In this document: positions 51,719 to 61,301 of the stretch, one piece after another
Numbering within the stretch: position 1 is the stretch's first letter
Layout: each line of letters starts with the position of its first letter
Assembly (NCBI RefSeq): GCF_003991905.1
Contig: NZ_RSCL01000007.1
Span: forward strand, 219,475 to 283,474
Origin: Dulcicalothrix desertica PCC 7102
GTDB lineage: Bacteria; Cyanobacteriota; Cyanobacteriia; Cyanobacteriales; Nostocaceae
DNA: 64,000 nucleotides
Reading direction: 5' to 3'
Notes under the pieces: model-generated
The model's database searches: none
Told to the model about the DNA's origin: nothing
Seen by the model: only the letters and a program-made list of their open reading frames with translations
Translations under genes and position numbers: made by a program

Positions 51719-51993
51719 TGGGATCTCCAAAATCGGGACACGTAGAGAATTAGATTCGGAGAAACCGTTTTAAAAGCTAAAATGATTTTCACAACCGAAT
51801 ATAAATCTTAGATAGCCAGTATAGCAGATTATTCTAGCATGGGGGTCGGTTTTGAAGCAAACGTTAACCTTCGTATTCAAGGGTTTGACACGTTAGTTGA
51901 CGGCGCCTCAACCCGTCTTTATTATATTGGTCTACACAATTATAGGGGCACTGTTGAAAGGCGCCCCTACGTGATTTAATAAGGTAGATATAA

Positions 51994-52803
51994 TTACGCT
52001 TCTTCCCAGAGTTTACGAACATAGTCAGGTAGCCAACTAGCTATTTCCTGAATACGTTCTTGTGAAAGTTCTTCCTTGGTAGCGGAAAATACAGCCTTTA
52101 CGACTTGTTCACGGTCTACTTCGTGCGAAAAACTGCTCTCGTTAGCAACCCGGAATAAGAAACGGTCGGAATCGATTTTAAAGATTCCGGGGCCTTGCCA
52201 CGGTGGACGAACGCGACTCAGAAAGCCTACAATTGGGTTTGTATCGTGCCATAAATCGGCAATTTCCATTTGCAGCGATTTATCTTCTGCTGGTAGTGCT
52301 TCTTTGTGGAGTTCTGCTTCAACTCGGTCAGCAGCTTCGGTTGTCATTAAGTCACGCATGACTCGGAAGACAACCTCGGTTACATCTCTAGCATCAAAAA
52401 TATCTTCTAAACCACTTCTGAGCAACACTTTTTCTAAAAATGGCAAATCTTTAGAAGCGATATTAACTTCTGCCCCCCCTGATGCCTTTGATAACTCAGT
52501 TTCAATTTTATTAAGTAATTTGCGCCCTTTCTCAGTAATTTCGCCTCCCTCAAACTCTATTTTTTCTGGGTGCAAAATTTCTTCAGCTAATTTTGCTGGT
52601 TCTGCATACGCATTTCCAGAGAATTTAGCTTTGATAAAGTGATTTTGATTAAGATAATCTAAATGTCCTAAAAGGTCAGCTTCGGTGACATTCAACCCTG
52701 CTAAATCAGCATCTTCAAATTTAACTTCATGCATTTCTTGCCCACTATCGCTAATTTTTTTTAGAATAGTGTAGGCAATATCTTTCCGAATTGTAATCGG
52801 CAT
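51994..52803 (-). CDS. DUF2267-type protein with two repeats of the domain
   Basis: 269 residues. After an N-terminal winged-helix-like part (YTILKKISDSGQEMHEVKF; EGGEITEKGRKLLNKIET), two segments follow the DUF2267 pattern: FLEKVLLRSGLEDIFDARDV...MTTEAADRVEAELHKEAL and FLSRVRPPW...DREQVVKAVFSATKEELSQE then RIQEIASWLPDYVRKLWEE. Ribosome site GGAGGGTAGA. The N-terminal region may bind DNA. DUF2267 proteins are of unknown biochemical function. A GGCGCC-containing IR lies 5' of the downstream region at 51.9 kb. Assignment of the domain is by pattern memory. Confidence 0.75.
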   Translation of the reverse strand: MPITIRKDIAYTILKKISDSGQEMHEVKFEDADLAGLNVTEADLLGHLDYLNQNHFIKAKFSGNAYAEPAKLAEEILHPEKIEFEGGEITEKGRKLLNKIETELSKASGGAEVNIASKDLPFLEKVLLRSGLEDIFDARDVTEVVFRVMRDLMTTEAADRVEAELHKEALPAEDKSLQMEIADLWHDTNPIVGFLSRVRPPWQGPGIFKIDSDRFLFRVANESSFSHEVDREQVVKAVFSATKEELSQERIQEIASWLPDYVRKLWEEA

Positions 52804-52962
52804 TCTACCCTCCGCAAATTATTTAATTAATACTTGAATGATTAAATGACACGAACAGCAAATTGCTAAATCTTAGCTAAAATACTCAAGTATGACTGTC
52901 TAAGTTATTAAATTATTAAAAAAAACATGTATTAACATCTATCAGTAGTAACACTGTTGTAT

Positions 52963-53157
52963 CTACCGATAGTTTGAGAAACCGGGTTTATATGTAAAAT
53001 TGTTGTTTTCTACAAGATATTGACAAGAAACCCGGTTTCTAAGGTTCGTCAGTTCTCATCTCTACCGATAGTTTGAGAAACCGGGTTTATATGTAAAATT
53101 GTTGTTTTCTTACAAGATATTGACAAGAAACCCGGTTTCTAAGATTCGTCAGTTCCT
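52963..53157. repeat. Two-copy 99-bp tandem duplication containing GAAACCGGGTTT hairpins
   Basis: CTACCGATAGTTTGAGAAAC starts at 52,963 and again at 53,062. Each copy contains AAACCGGGTTTATATG, GTTGTTTTCT and GAAACCCGGTTTCTAAG, and the copy ends TTCGTCAGTTC. The second copy differs by one extra T and a few substitutions. The right copy covers the last codons of the ABC transporter. Confidence 0.85.
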
Positions 53158-54881
53158 AGTTGCAAAGCATAGAGATTTGCATAAACTCCATTTAAAGCAA
53201 TAAGTTCAGTATGGGTTCCCTGTTCTAGAATTTGCCCTTGTTGAATTACCATAACTTTATCGGCTTGCGTTACAGTACTAAGGCGATGGGCAATAACAAA
53301 GCTGGTGCGATTTTGGAGAATTTTGGCTATTGCGTCTTGTACTAACTCTTCGGTGCGAGTATCGATGCTGCTAGTTGCTTCATCTAAAATTAAAATTCTT
53401 GGGTTGACCAAAACTGCCCGTGCAATACTAACGAGTTGTCTTTGTCCTTGGCTTAGGGTTACACCACGGGCGCCAACAAGAGTATCATAACCTTGTGGCA
53501 ACGTCATAATAAATTCATGAACGTTAGCTACTTTAGCAGCAGTTTCAATTTCTGTAGTTGTTGCATCTGGGCACCCAAAAGCGATATTCTCGGCAATGCT
53601 ACCGCTAAACAGTATCATGTCCTGAAGCACAATCCCAATTTGAGAACGTAGACTCGCTTGTGTAACAGAGCGAACATCTATACCATCGACTTTAACGGCG
53701 CCGCTAGTAACATCGTAAAAGCGTAATATCAAGTTAATAATAGTACTTTTACCTGCCCCAGTGGCGCCGACAAGGGCTATCATTTGTCCTGGTGCAGTGC
53801 AAAAAGAGACATTTTTCAGCACAGTTTGATTAGCTTTATACCCAAACGAAACATTTTCAAAACTAACTCCACCTTGAATTGGTGGCATTTCTCTAGCATC
53901 AAAAGCATCGAACAACTGTGACGGTTCGTCTAAAAGCAAAAAAATGCGCTCAAGTCCAGCAATTGCTGATTGCGCTTGCGTGTAAAATTGGCTTAATATT
54001 TGAATAGGTTGGAAAAACTGCTGAACGTAAAGAAGAAATGCCGTTACAGTTCCCACCGTCATTTTACCTGCCACCGCAAGATAACCACCATACGCTAATA
54101 CACCCCCAAGCGAAAGCGTATTTAAAACATCGATAGTCGGTAAAAATGCTGCTGTTATTGCCGTTGCCTGAATATTCGCATCTCGATTTATCGCATTCAA
54201 ACGGCGAAAATCATTTATATTGCGCTCAATTCGATTAAAAGCTTGTGCTTCTCTAACGCTACTTAAATCTTCCTCTAATCTACTAGATAATTCACCTATA
54301 CTAGTACGAGTCAAACGGAATTTAGCACGCGCCCATCCTCCAAACAAAGTAGTAATAATAATTACTAATGGAACTAATATATTACTTAGTAGTCCTAATT
54401 GTAAATTTACAGCGAGCATAGCTAAAGCAATACCGACCAAGCTAAACGAACTGCTAACAATTTGAGAAATAGCGAGTCCAAATACTTGGTTTACAGTACT
54501 AACATCATTAAGCAAACGACTCATTAAGTCACCGGCTGAACTCGTATCAAAGAACGAAAGAGGTAAAGTTTGTATTTTTGTAAAAATATCTTGACGAAGT
54601 TGCGCGAGTACATTTTGAGTAATCCAGTTAGTGCGAAGAATATGTCCGCGAAACGCCGAAAATCCGATTAAATACACAGCTAGTACAACAACTAGCATTT
54701 GCATCAATCCAGAGAAATTACCCTTACCAATTAAATTATCTATCGACCAACCAATCAAAAAAGGCGCCACACCTTGCGAAAAGGCGCCGATAGAAACAAA
54801 TAAAACCGCCACAGGAATTTGTTGACGATAAGGAATAAGATATTGAGCAAAACGTCGCAGAGTAGAAGGTTGAGAATCCAT
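53139..54881 (-). CDS. ABC exporter, fused permease and ATPase (MsbA-like)
   Basis: 580 residues: six hydrophobic spans (20-300), then the ATPase domain (340-575) with Walker A VGATGAGKSTI, Q-loop LQDMILF, signature TLSQGQRQL, Walker B ILILDEATSSID and H-loop AHRLST. A half-transporter working as a homodimer and exporting lipid, glycolipid or drug-like compounds. It stands alone, upstream of the polysaccharide locus but divergent from it. The C-terminal residues GTDES and the stop come from the right copy of a tandem repeat. Confidence 0.93.
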   Translation of the reverse strand: MDSQPSTLRRFAQYLIPYRQQIPVAVLFVSIGAFSQGVAPFLIGWSIDNLIGKGNFSGLMQMLVVVLAVYLIGFSAFRGHILRTNWITQNVLAQLRQDIFTKIQTLPLSFFDTSSAGDLMSRLLNDVSTVNQVFGLAISQIVSSSFSLVGIALAMLAVNLQLGLLSNILVPLVIIITTLFGGWARAKFRLTRTSIGELSSRLEEDLSSVREAQAFNRIERNINDFRRLNAINRDANIQATAITAAFLPTIDVLNTLSLGGVLAYGGYLAVAGKMTVGTVTAFLLYVQQFFQPIQILSQFYTQAQSAIAGLERIFLLLDEPSQLFDAFDAREMPPIQGGVSFENVSFGYKANQTVLKNVSFCTAPGQMIALVGATGAGKSTIINLILRFYDVTSGAVKVDGIDVRSVTQASLRSQIGIVLQDMILFSGSIAENIAFGCPDATTTEIETAAKVANVHEFIMTLPQGYDTLVGARGVTLSQGQRQLVSIARAVLVNPRILILDEATSSIDTRTEELVQDAIAKILQNRTSFVIAHRLSTVTQADKVMVIQQGQILEQGTHTELIALNGVYANLYALQLGTDES

Positions 54882-54887
54882 GTACGT

Positions 54888-54949
54888 AGGGGCGGGTTAA
54901 CAGACTATCCTAATTGTGAACGAAAAATCAACTAAACCCGCCCCCTAAA
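54888..54949. repeat. GGGGCGGGTTAA hairpin repeat
   Basis: TAGGGGCGGGTTAACAGACT on the left and ACTAAACCCGCCCCCTAAAC on the right; same family as 6,724-6,782. It lies in the promoter region between the divergent ABC exporter and the polysaccharide locus. The rest of 54,950-55,277 holds no gene. Confidence 0.7.
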
Positions 54950-55277
54950 CCCACCCCCCCATAGTCACATTTTATTTGCCATGAAAACAAGTAAGCGCGC
55001 GGAGATAAAAGCCGAGTAATAGCATTTAACCGCATGATTAAGGTGTGGATATCTAAGTGGATAATTTTATTTCTCCGATAGGATACTGTCTGCATTTCCC
55101 GTGATTTTAGCCATCAGATAGTGTTTCCTATCACTGTTTTGGGAGGAAACTATACTGAGATTTGCATATAAAATTTATGTCACCAATAGCATTAACATAG
55201 CAGAATGTCAAGTGATTGCATGGTGCCGTGTGGGCTTTGTAATTTCGTTTAAGTTTGACTTTAGAGGATTTTTTGTA

Positions 55278-56675
55278 ATGGCCTATATACAAATCTCTGC
55301 TGGATATTCTGGCAAATCAGCTTCTTTTGGACGTTGGCTAGGTTACTTGCTTTTAGGTCTAACCACTAATGTAGCTTTTTGGGTTTCAGCTTTTCTCTAT
55401 CTAAAGGTTACACCATCAACTTACACCAGCTATTCGGCTGTTAATTTGCCAGGAGCAAGTTCAAATGCGAGTGTAAGTTTACCAGGCATTGGTCAAGCTT
55501 CCTATGAAAATGCCTCTCCTTATGCTTCTAGTTCTTCTCAAGACCCAAGAGAAAATTATAAATTCATAGCACAGAGCGAACCTGTACTAAAAGCTGCTGC
55601 TGCTAGTTTGAATATGTCCCTAGGAGAGTTTGGCAACCCACGGGTTAAAGTAGTAGATAACACCACTGTGATGACCATTGAGTTCAAAGGCGCCAGTCCC
55701 CACGAAGCGAAAAATAAATCTTTAGCTTTTTATAAAGCCTTTGAAACAAGACTTAATCAGTTGAGAACTCAAGAAGCTGTTCGACGAGACGTAGGTTTCC
55801 AAACAGGTCTTGATTCCTCGCAGAAAAAACTGCAAATAGCTCAGAAGAATCTTTCTGATTACAAAGCAAGTTCAGGTTTAAACTCTGACGTTCAAATTAA
55901 AGACCTTACAACCAATATTGAACTGCTACGTAGACAACGAGCAGAAGTATTAGCGAGTCAGCAGCAAGCTAATGCTCGTTTGACAGAACTATCGGCTAAT
56001 TTAAAACTATCGGCGCCGCAAGCTACAGATGCTTTTGTCCTTCAAACAGACCAGATATTTCAACAGAACTTAAAAAACTATAGTGATGCTAGCACTACTG
56101 TAGTTGTTCTAGAATCAAAATATTTACCCGACCATCCAACATTAGTTGCAGAGAAAGCAAAGCTTGATGCTGCTCAATTCGCATTACTAGCGCGGAGTCA
56201 ATTGCTTTTAGGGCGCCCGGTCAACTTAGCAACTATAAAGACTCTTAACCTTACTAGCACTAACTTAGGCAGCAGTCGGGAGGTTCTTTTCCAAGAACTG
56301 ATTAAAGTTCAGGTAGACCAAAAGGGACTTACGACTCAAGCTCAAGCAATAAAGCAACAAATCAACCTACTTGAAAATAGACTTAAAAACTTAACACTTC
56401 AGGAGTCTAAATTGGATGCGCTGAAACGAGATATGCAAGTTGCTGAAGCAGTATTTTCGACTACTTTGACTAGATTAGATATTGGCAAGTCAAATACCTT
56501 TGGTTCTTATCCACTAATTCAAATTATTACAGAACCCAGCTTACCTGATAGTCCTACCGAACCGAAAAAATCATATGTTTACCTGGGCGCAGCCTCCGGT
56601 TCGCTTTTTTCAACAACTGGTTTGGTGTTGCTCGTGATGCGCGCTCGTAAACGCAAAACTTTGGTAACGCAATGA
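55278..56675 (+). CDS. Wzz/GumC-type polysaccharide chain-length determinant (no kinase domain)
   Basis: 465 residues from ATG 55,278, preceded by AGAGGA; an upstream extension is unlikely. One span near the N-terminus (LGYLLLGLTTNVAFWVSAFL), a periplasmic Wzz domain, a long coiled coil (about 165-350: QKKLQIAQKNLSDYKASSGL), the GNVR-like block (ALKRDMQVAEAVFSTTLTRL, PDSPTEPKKS) and a C-terminal span (VYLGAASGSLFSTTGLVLLV) followed by a basic tail without a tyrosine-kinase domain. It controls chain length in Wzy-dependent assembly. It is the first gene of the polysaccharide operon, with the polymerase gene 18 bases behind. Confidence 0.88.
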   Translation: MAYIQISAGYSGKSASFGRWLGYLLLGLTTNVAFWVSAFLYLKVTPSTYTSYSAVNLPGASSNASVSLPGIGQASYENASPYASSSSQDPRENYKFIAQSEPVLKAAAASLNMSLGEFGNPRVKVVDNTTVMTIEFKGASPHEAKNKSLAFYKAFETRLNQLRTQEAVRRDVGFQTGLDSSQKKLQIAQKNLSDYKASSGLNSDVQIKDLTTNIELLRRQRAEVLASQQQANARLTELSANLKLSAPQATDAFVLQTDQIFQQNLKNYSDASTTVVVLESKYLPDHPTLVAEKAKLDAAQFALLARSQLLLGRPVNLATIKTLNLTSTNLGSSREVLFQELIKVQVDQKGLTTQAQAIKQQINLLENRLKNLTLQESKLDALKRDMQVAEAVFSTTLTRLDIGKSNTFGSYPLIQIITEPSLPDSPTEPKKSYVYLGAASGSLFSTTGLVLLVMRARKRKTLVTQ

Positions 56676-56693
56676 ATTATAGCAATACTTATT

Positions 56694-57938
56694 ATGAAAC
56701 CTCAAAATTTAGAAGAAAAATTAGTTTGGTACTATTTAATAGGAACCTATGTTTTTTACTTTTTGGGAGCGCAGTACATTTTAATGTCTATAATTGCGTG
56801 GTCACTAACGCTTTACTTAGGCAAAAAACTTTGGAACCAAACTGAAAATACGCCTATTGAAGAAAAAGTGACGATTCCTTTTTCTGTATGGGTATGGATT
56901 ATTTCTATGTTGGTCATGGAAGTTGCTTTAATAATGGCTCATATAGACTTCGATTTAGGAGCGGGTAGAATAATTACTTCGTCAATAAATTGGGCTAGAA
57001 CATGGGCTTATCTGGCATTACTTCCCCTTATCGGTTGCCTGAATATTCGACCACAATTGCTTTACCGTTCTGTTTGTATAATCTGCTTACAAAGTTTAAT
57101 TTTTATTCCAATTTCTTATTTAGCATTTATATTACATTTGCCGCCTAATTTATACACTTCTCCATTATATTTAATTGGTGGCAACGATGTTAGTCTTTAT
57201 AATATAGTACTTTATGGATTTGAAGAAGAAACTAATGCAAATCGCCTACAATTATTTGCTCCTTGGCCTCCTGCGTTGGGAATGGTTGCCTGCGTTTATT
57301 TTTTCCTAGCATGTCAAGAGCCTAATAAAAAGTGGCGGTGGATTGGCATAATTGGTTCCATCGCTATGGTCATAGTAACGTTTTCACGGTTAGCAATACT
57401 AAGTATTATTGCTGTTCCAGTCATAACTTGGTTTTTAGTAAATTTTACTCGACCCAAAACACAAATTACAACAGGGGTAGTAAGTTTCTTTGCTAGCATG
57501 TTTGCCCCGGTACTACTCAATTTTTTTCAAACATTTAAAGAACAGTTTTCTAATGCTCGACCAGGCTCTTCACGAGTTAGAGCAGCTTTGGGTCGCATAG
57601 CCCTACAGCGTTGGAGTGAGGCGCCTATATGGGGTCATGGAATTGTTGAGCCAAGAGGTCCCAAAATTGTAGCATTTATGCCTATTGGCACTCACCACAC
57701 CTGGTTCGGCATTCTTTTCGAGAAAGGGCTGGTAGGTTTAATTGGATTAGCAGTCCCCTTGGTGTGGAGCTTTATAGATTTAGTTTATAAAGCTCATAAA
57801 AGCACAACTGCTAAAGCCGGGTTAAGTGTACTTTTAGTTATATTTCTCTTTACTTTTGGTGAAAAAATAGAAGGTCTTACCTACCTTTATTGGCCTGGAT
57901 TAGTGTTAATGGGTATTGCATTTAAAGAAAAAGTTTAG
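56694..57938 (+). CDS. O-antigen polymerase/ligase-like membrane protein (Wzy/WaaL)
   Basis: 414 residues, about ten transmembrane spans and a large loop with the O-antigen polymerase/ligase signature region WSEAPIWGHGIVEPRGPK, GTHHTWFGILFEKGLVGLIG. The FSRLAILSIIAVP span and loop around 300-345 are typical of the Wzy_C family. It links repeat units exported by the flippase into a chain on the periplasmic face. Stop precedes the flippase start by 55 bases. The family is too diverged to tell polymerase from ligase, but the gene order favours polymerase. Confidence 0.84.
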   Translation: MKPQNLEEKLVWYYLIGTYVFYFLGAQYILMSIIAWSLTLYLGKKLWNQTENTPIEEKVTIPFSVWVWIISMLVMEVALIMAHIDFDLGAGRIITSSINWARTWAYLALLPLIGCLNIRPQLLYRSVCIICLQSLIFIPISYLAFILHLPPNLYTSPLYLIGGNDVSLYNIVLYGFEEETNANRLQLFAPWPPALGMVACVYFFLACQEPNKKWRWIGIIGSIAMVIVTFSRLAILSIIAVPVITWFLVNFTRPKTQITTGVVSFFASMFAPVLLNFFQTFKEQFSNARPGSSRVRAALGRIALQRWSEAPIWGHGIVEPRGPKIVAFMPIGTHHTWFGILFEKGLVGLIGLAVPLVWSFIDLVYKAHKSTTAKAGLSVLLVIFLFTFGEKIEGLTYLYWPGLVLMGIAFKEKV

Positions 57939-57993
57939 GTTTCTATTCTTTTTGTATTTCTCAAATATTTTGTCAAACCAGCTTGGACTATTA

Positions 57994-59271
57994 ATGTTAA
58001 TTAATCAGCTTAAACAAAAATTATCTGGTCAATTTCTTCGTAATGTTGGCTGGTTAGGGGGAGCAGAGTTAGCCAATCGTATCTTCCGTTTAGGAACAAC
58101 AGTAACTTTAGCTAGACTGTTAAATGCTTATGATTACGGATTAGTTGCGATTGTGATGACGACTTATGAATTTACAACTGTTTTTACCTTAAGAGCAGGA
58201 ATTGGGTCTAAGATTATTCAGACTGAGGAGAAAAATTTAAATCTGATATGCGAAACATCATACTGGCTAAATTGGATTTTATCTATAGCACTTTTTTTGA
58301 TTCAGTGCATTTTGGCATTTCCGGTTGCTTGGTTTTATGGGAATGACCAAGTTATTTTACCTATTTGTGTAATGGCGTTAGTTTATTTAATGTTGCCTAT
58401 TTTCTCTGTACAGTCAGCATTAATTCAGCGAGAAAACCGTCTAAAAATTACTGCAATATGCAATGCTGTTCAGTCGTTATTAAGTAATATTATTACTATA
58501 GTTTTAGCTTTATTGGGTATGGGAATATGGGCTATTGTCTTACCGATTGTCTTGACAACCCCAGTATGGATTGTAATAAATTATATGAATCATTCCTGGC
58601 GCCCTAAGATGTCTTTCAGTCTTAACCAATGGCAAGAAATTATTAAGTTTGCTAAAAATATTCTCGGTGTTGAGTTACTAAATAAGTTAAGAGCTAATTT
58701 CGATTATTTACTTGTTGGGCGTTTTTTAGGTGTCGATGCTTTAGGAGTATATTATTTTGCTTTCAATGCAGGACTAGGAATTAGCATGAATGTGATTAAT
58801 GCCTTAACTTGGTCTTTATACCCGCATCTTTGTGCAGTTCGTGAAAACTTTAAGCTATTTAAGCAGCGTTATTTTAGCAGTCTGAAAACTATTTGTTTAA
58901 TTGTGGTTCCGCTTGTTTTGCTACAGTCAAGTTTAGCTCCGTTCTACGTACCAATTATTTTTGGGCATAAATGGGTAACAGCTATTCCCATACTTATACT
59001 TATTTGCCTTTCAGCGGCGCCACGTCCATTCGGTGATGCTGCCTCTATGCTACTAAACTCCGTAGATAAAAGTCATATCAATCTTTACTGGAACCTAATT
59101 TTTACTGTATTTTTTGCAATTTCTTTGTTACTAGCTGTAAAGTGGGGAATTTTTTGGGTAGCTGCAACCGTATTAATTACTCATGTAATAGCAATACCTA
59201 TATTTACCGTCTGGGCTAGTAATTATGCTCTACAAAATAAACCTATTAAAGAAGTTATAGGCAATTATTAA
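57994..59271 (+). CDS. Polysaccharide flippase (Wzx, MATE-like)
   Basis: 425 residues from ATG 57,994 (MLINQLKQKLSGQFL); an in-frame TTG at 57,916 overlapping the polymerase gene is less likely. Twelve or so hydrophobic spans in the MVF/PST pattern (WLGGAELANRIFRLGTTVTL; LGVDALGVYYFAFNAGLG) as in Wzx proteins, which flip undecaprenyl-linked repeat units from cytoplasm to periplasm. It lies between polymerase and GT2 genes in the operon. Confidence 0.87.
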   Translation: MLINQLKQKLSGQFLRNVGWLGGAELANRIFRLGTTVTLARLLNAYDYGLVAIVMTTYEFTTVFTLRAGIGSKIIQTEEKNLNLICETSYWLNWILSIALFLIQCILAFPVAWFYGNDQVILPICVMALVYLMLPIFSVQSALIQRENRLKITAICNAVQSLLSNIITIVLALLGMGIWAIVLPIVLTTPVWIVINYMNHSWRPKMSFSLNQWQEIIKFAKNILGVELLNKLRANFDYLLVGRFLGVDALGVYYFAFNAGLGISMNVINALTWSLYPHLCAVRENFKLFKQRYFSSLKTICLIVVPLVLLQSSLAPFYVPIIFGHKWVTAIPILILICLSAAPRPFGDAASMLLNSVDKSHINLYWNLIFTVFFAISLLLAVKWGIFWVAATVLITHVIAIPIFTVWASNYALQNKPIKEVIGNY

Positions 59272-59298
59272 TAAATTTTCTAAGGAGTACAAACTGCA

Positions 59299-60258
59299 AT
59301 GGAAACTATATCCGTCATTATTCCTGCTTACAATGCTGAACGTTTTATTTTAGAAACAATTGAATCAGTCCGTCAACAAACAGTCTCAAATATTGAGATA
59401 ATTATAATTGATGATGGCTCTACTGACCGAACTGTAGAACTGCTGAATACAGTCAAAGACTCTCGTCTTAAAATTTTTTCATACGAAAATGCTGGAGTTG
59501 CAGTTGCTCGTAATCGTGGTATTACTCATGCAACTGGTGACTACATTGCATTTCTTGATTCTGATGATTTATGGAGTTCAGACAAGTTGGAATTACAACT
59601 TGCAGCTTTACAACACCATCCAGAAGCAGGAGTTGCTTATAGTTGGACTTGCTTTATAGATGAACAAAGTAAATTTTTGTATCATCATGAAAAGTTTTTG
59701 TTTGAGGGTAATGTTTATTCCCAGTTGTTAGTTAAAAACTTTTTTGGTTGTGGTTCAATTCCGTTAGTTCGCAAACAAGCTATTGAATCGGTTGGTTCAT
59801 TTGATAGTTCTATAACACCTGTTGAAGATTGGGATTATTGGTTACGTTTAGCAGCTAAGTGGTCTTTTGTTGTAGTTCCAAAAACTCAGATTTTCTACCG
59901 CAAATCAACTAATTCATTATCTACAAAAATTGAGTTGATGAAAAAAAATTGTATTCAAGTTCATGACAATGCTTTTAAGAAAGCTGCACCAGACCTACTA
60001 GGTCTTAAAAATCAAAGCCTAGCAAACATTTATGAATATTTGACTCACATGAGTTTAGAAAATATTCCTGGTCAGCATGGAGCTAAAATAGCGAGTCAAG
60101 AGTTACAAACGGCTGTTCGATTAAATCCAAAGCTTTTGTTAAACAGAAAAGTTCAAAAATTAGCTACAAAATTAATATTGATGCAACTACTTTCACGTGA
60201 AAGAACTAAAGACTTTACAGGCTTTTTTCGCCTAATATTTTCAAACCCTGCAACTTAA
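59299..60258 (+). CDS. Glycosyltransferase family 2 (first of three)
   Basis: 319 residues, GT-A fold: VIIPAYNAERFI, IIDDGSTDRT, VARNRGI and the DxD-containing FLDSDDLW in the N-terminal half; C-terminal part ends KAAPDLLGL...LTHMSLENIPG without a membrane anchor. A cytoplasmic inverting transferase using a nucleotide-sugar to build the repeat unit. The ribosome site AAGGAG precedes the ATG by 11 bases. It is less similar to the two GT2 genes downstream than they are to each other. Confidence 0.9.
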   Translation: METISVIIPAYNAERFILETIESVRQQTVSNIEIIIIDDGSTDRTVELLNTVKDSRLKIFSYENAGVAVARNRGITHATGDYIAFLDSDDLWSSDKLELQLAALQHHPEAGVAYSWTCFIDEQSKFLYHHEKFLFEGNVYSQLLVKNFFGCGSIPLVRKQAIESVGSFDSSITPVEDWDYWLRLAAKWSFVVVPKTQIFYRKSTNSLSTKIELMKKNCIQVHDNAFKKAAPDLLGLKNQSLANIYEYLTHMSLENIPGQHGAKIASQELQTAVRLNPKLLLNRKVQKLATKLILMQLLSRERTKDFTGFFRLIFSNPAT

Positions 60259-60265
60259 CTAATTT

Positions 60266-60291
60266 GTAAGGTGGGCATTGCCCACCCTACT
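60266..60291. repeat. GGTGGGCATTGCCCACC palindrome
   Basis: AAGGTGGGCATTGCCCACCC then TACTT, directly after the first GT2 gene and before the oxygenase gene; the same family as 33.7 kb. May weaken read-through inside the operon. Confidence 0.75.
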
Positions 60292-60315
60292 TAAATAAAG
60301 CAAAGGTAAAGATAG

Positions 60316-61215
60316 ATGACATTTACAGAAAAGATTAAACGTGTTCCCAACAAAATCAAAAGAATTATTCTACAATTTGGAGTTATTAGAGTTGTCTCAG
60401 AATTTTTGTATCAAAGACGAATCAAAAAATATGTTAAATATTTACCAAAAATTGACTTAGAAGACTTAAAGAAAGTCGAGTTTTTAAATGAAGAAGGAGT
60501 TTTTATTACCTCTTTAGAAGAATTAGCAATTCCCTCAACATCTTTAGTTAATGCTAGCGCCAAAAAGTTATTACCAGAGTTATTAGCCGTTTCTAACGAT
60601 GAAGCTGACAATGGAAATTATGTAATTAGTTTACCTTTATTTAAATTAATGAAGTATCCAGAAATTTTTTTGTGGGGACTCGAAGAACGATTACTCAATA
60701 TTATTGAAAATTACATTGGTCTTCCTGTACTATATCACGGCGCCCATTTTCGTAGGGAGGTTGCGAATGGAAAACTAATTGGTGTTAGGCAATGGCATAT
60801 AGATATAGAAGACCATCGTATGGTTAGAATCATCATTTATTTAAATAATGTGACTTTGAATGGTGGACCATTTGAATACATTTCAAAATGTTTAAGTACA
60901 TCGTTACGTAAAACTCTTCAATATACCTCTGGTTTTATCTCTGATGAAATTATTAAAACAATTGTCCCTACATCTAATTGGAAACCTTGCCTTGGAGGTT
61001 CTGGGACAGTAATTTTTAGTGATACAGGCAACATTTTTCACCGTGCTAAACCACCTGCAAAAGTAGATAGATATTCAATCACTTATTCATACACATCTAG
61101 ACGACCCATAACAATTTTTAACAAAGCTGTATTGACTAGAAATGAGTTATTAGAACTTTCTAGTAAACTATCACTACGTCAGAGACAGTGTATTTTAGGT
61201 TACAGCAATTTTTAG
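60316..61215 (+). CDS. Putative 2-oxoglutarate/Fe(II)-dependent oxygenase in the polysaccharide locus
   Basis: 299 residues, no signal peptide. A PhyH-type facial triad is visible: WHIDIEDHRMV (His161, Asp163) and NIFHRAKPP (His242), with the Arg of DRYSITYS as candidate 2-oxoglutarate ligand. The N-terminal part (1-100) is helical and basic; YLNNVTLNGGPFEYIS is the strand pair beside the active site. The enzyme presumably oxidises a sugar, lipid-linked intermediate or other small molecule that becomes part of the polymer. It is placed between two GT2 genes; homologues with this triad exist in glycan loci as I recall, but the substrate is unknown. Confidence 0.72.
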   Translation: MTFTEKIKRVPNKIKRIILQFGVIRVVSEFLYQRRIKKYVKYLPKIDLEDLKKVEFLNEEGVFITSLEELAIPSTSLVNASAKKLLPELLAVSNDEADNGNYVISLPLFKLMKYPEIFLWGLEERLLNIIENYIGLPVLYHGAHFRREVANGKLIGVRQWHIDIEDHRMVRIIIYLNNVTLNGGPFEYISKCLSTSLRKTLQYTSGFISDEIIKTIVPTSNWKPCLGGSGTVIFSDTGNIFHRAKPPAKVDRYSITYSYTSRRPITIFNKAVLTRNELLELSSKLSLRQRQCILGYSNF

Positions 61216-61282
61216 AAACCCGGTTTCTTTCTTAAAATCTTGTAATCAAAAGAAAAATTTTGCTTAGAAACCGGGTTTCTTA
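61214..61282. repeat. GAAACCCGGTTTC hairpin element
   Basis: AGAAACCCGGTTTCTTTCTT and CTTAGAAACCGGGTTTCTTA enclose TTGTAATCAAAAGAAAAATT. It follows the oxygenase stop at once and extends the reading frame of the next GT2 upstream of its real start. Confidence 0.85.
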
Positions 61283-61301
61283 TCGTTATCTTATCTTAAA
61301 T

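Noticed and set aside
54950-55277. Possible riboswitch or leader before the polysaccharide operon
   Set aside because: Some short complementary words occur (GATAGTG, CTATCAC) but they do not form a consistent inverted repeat.
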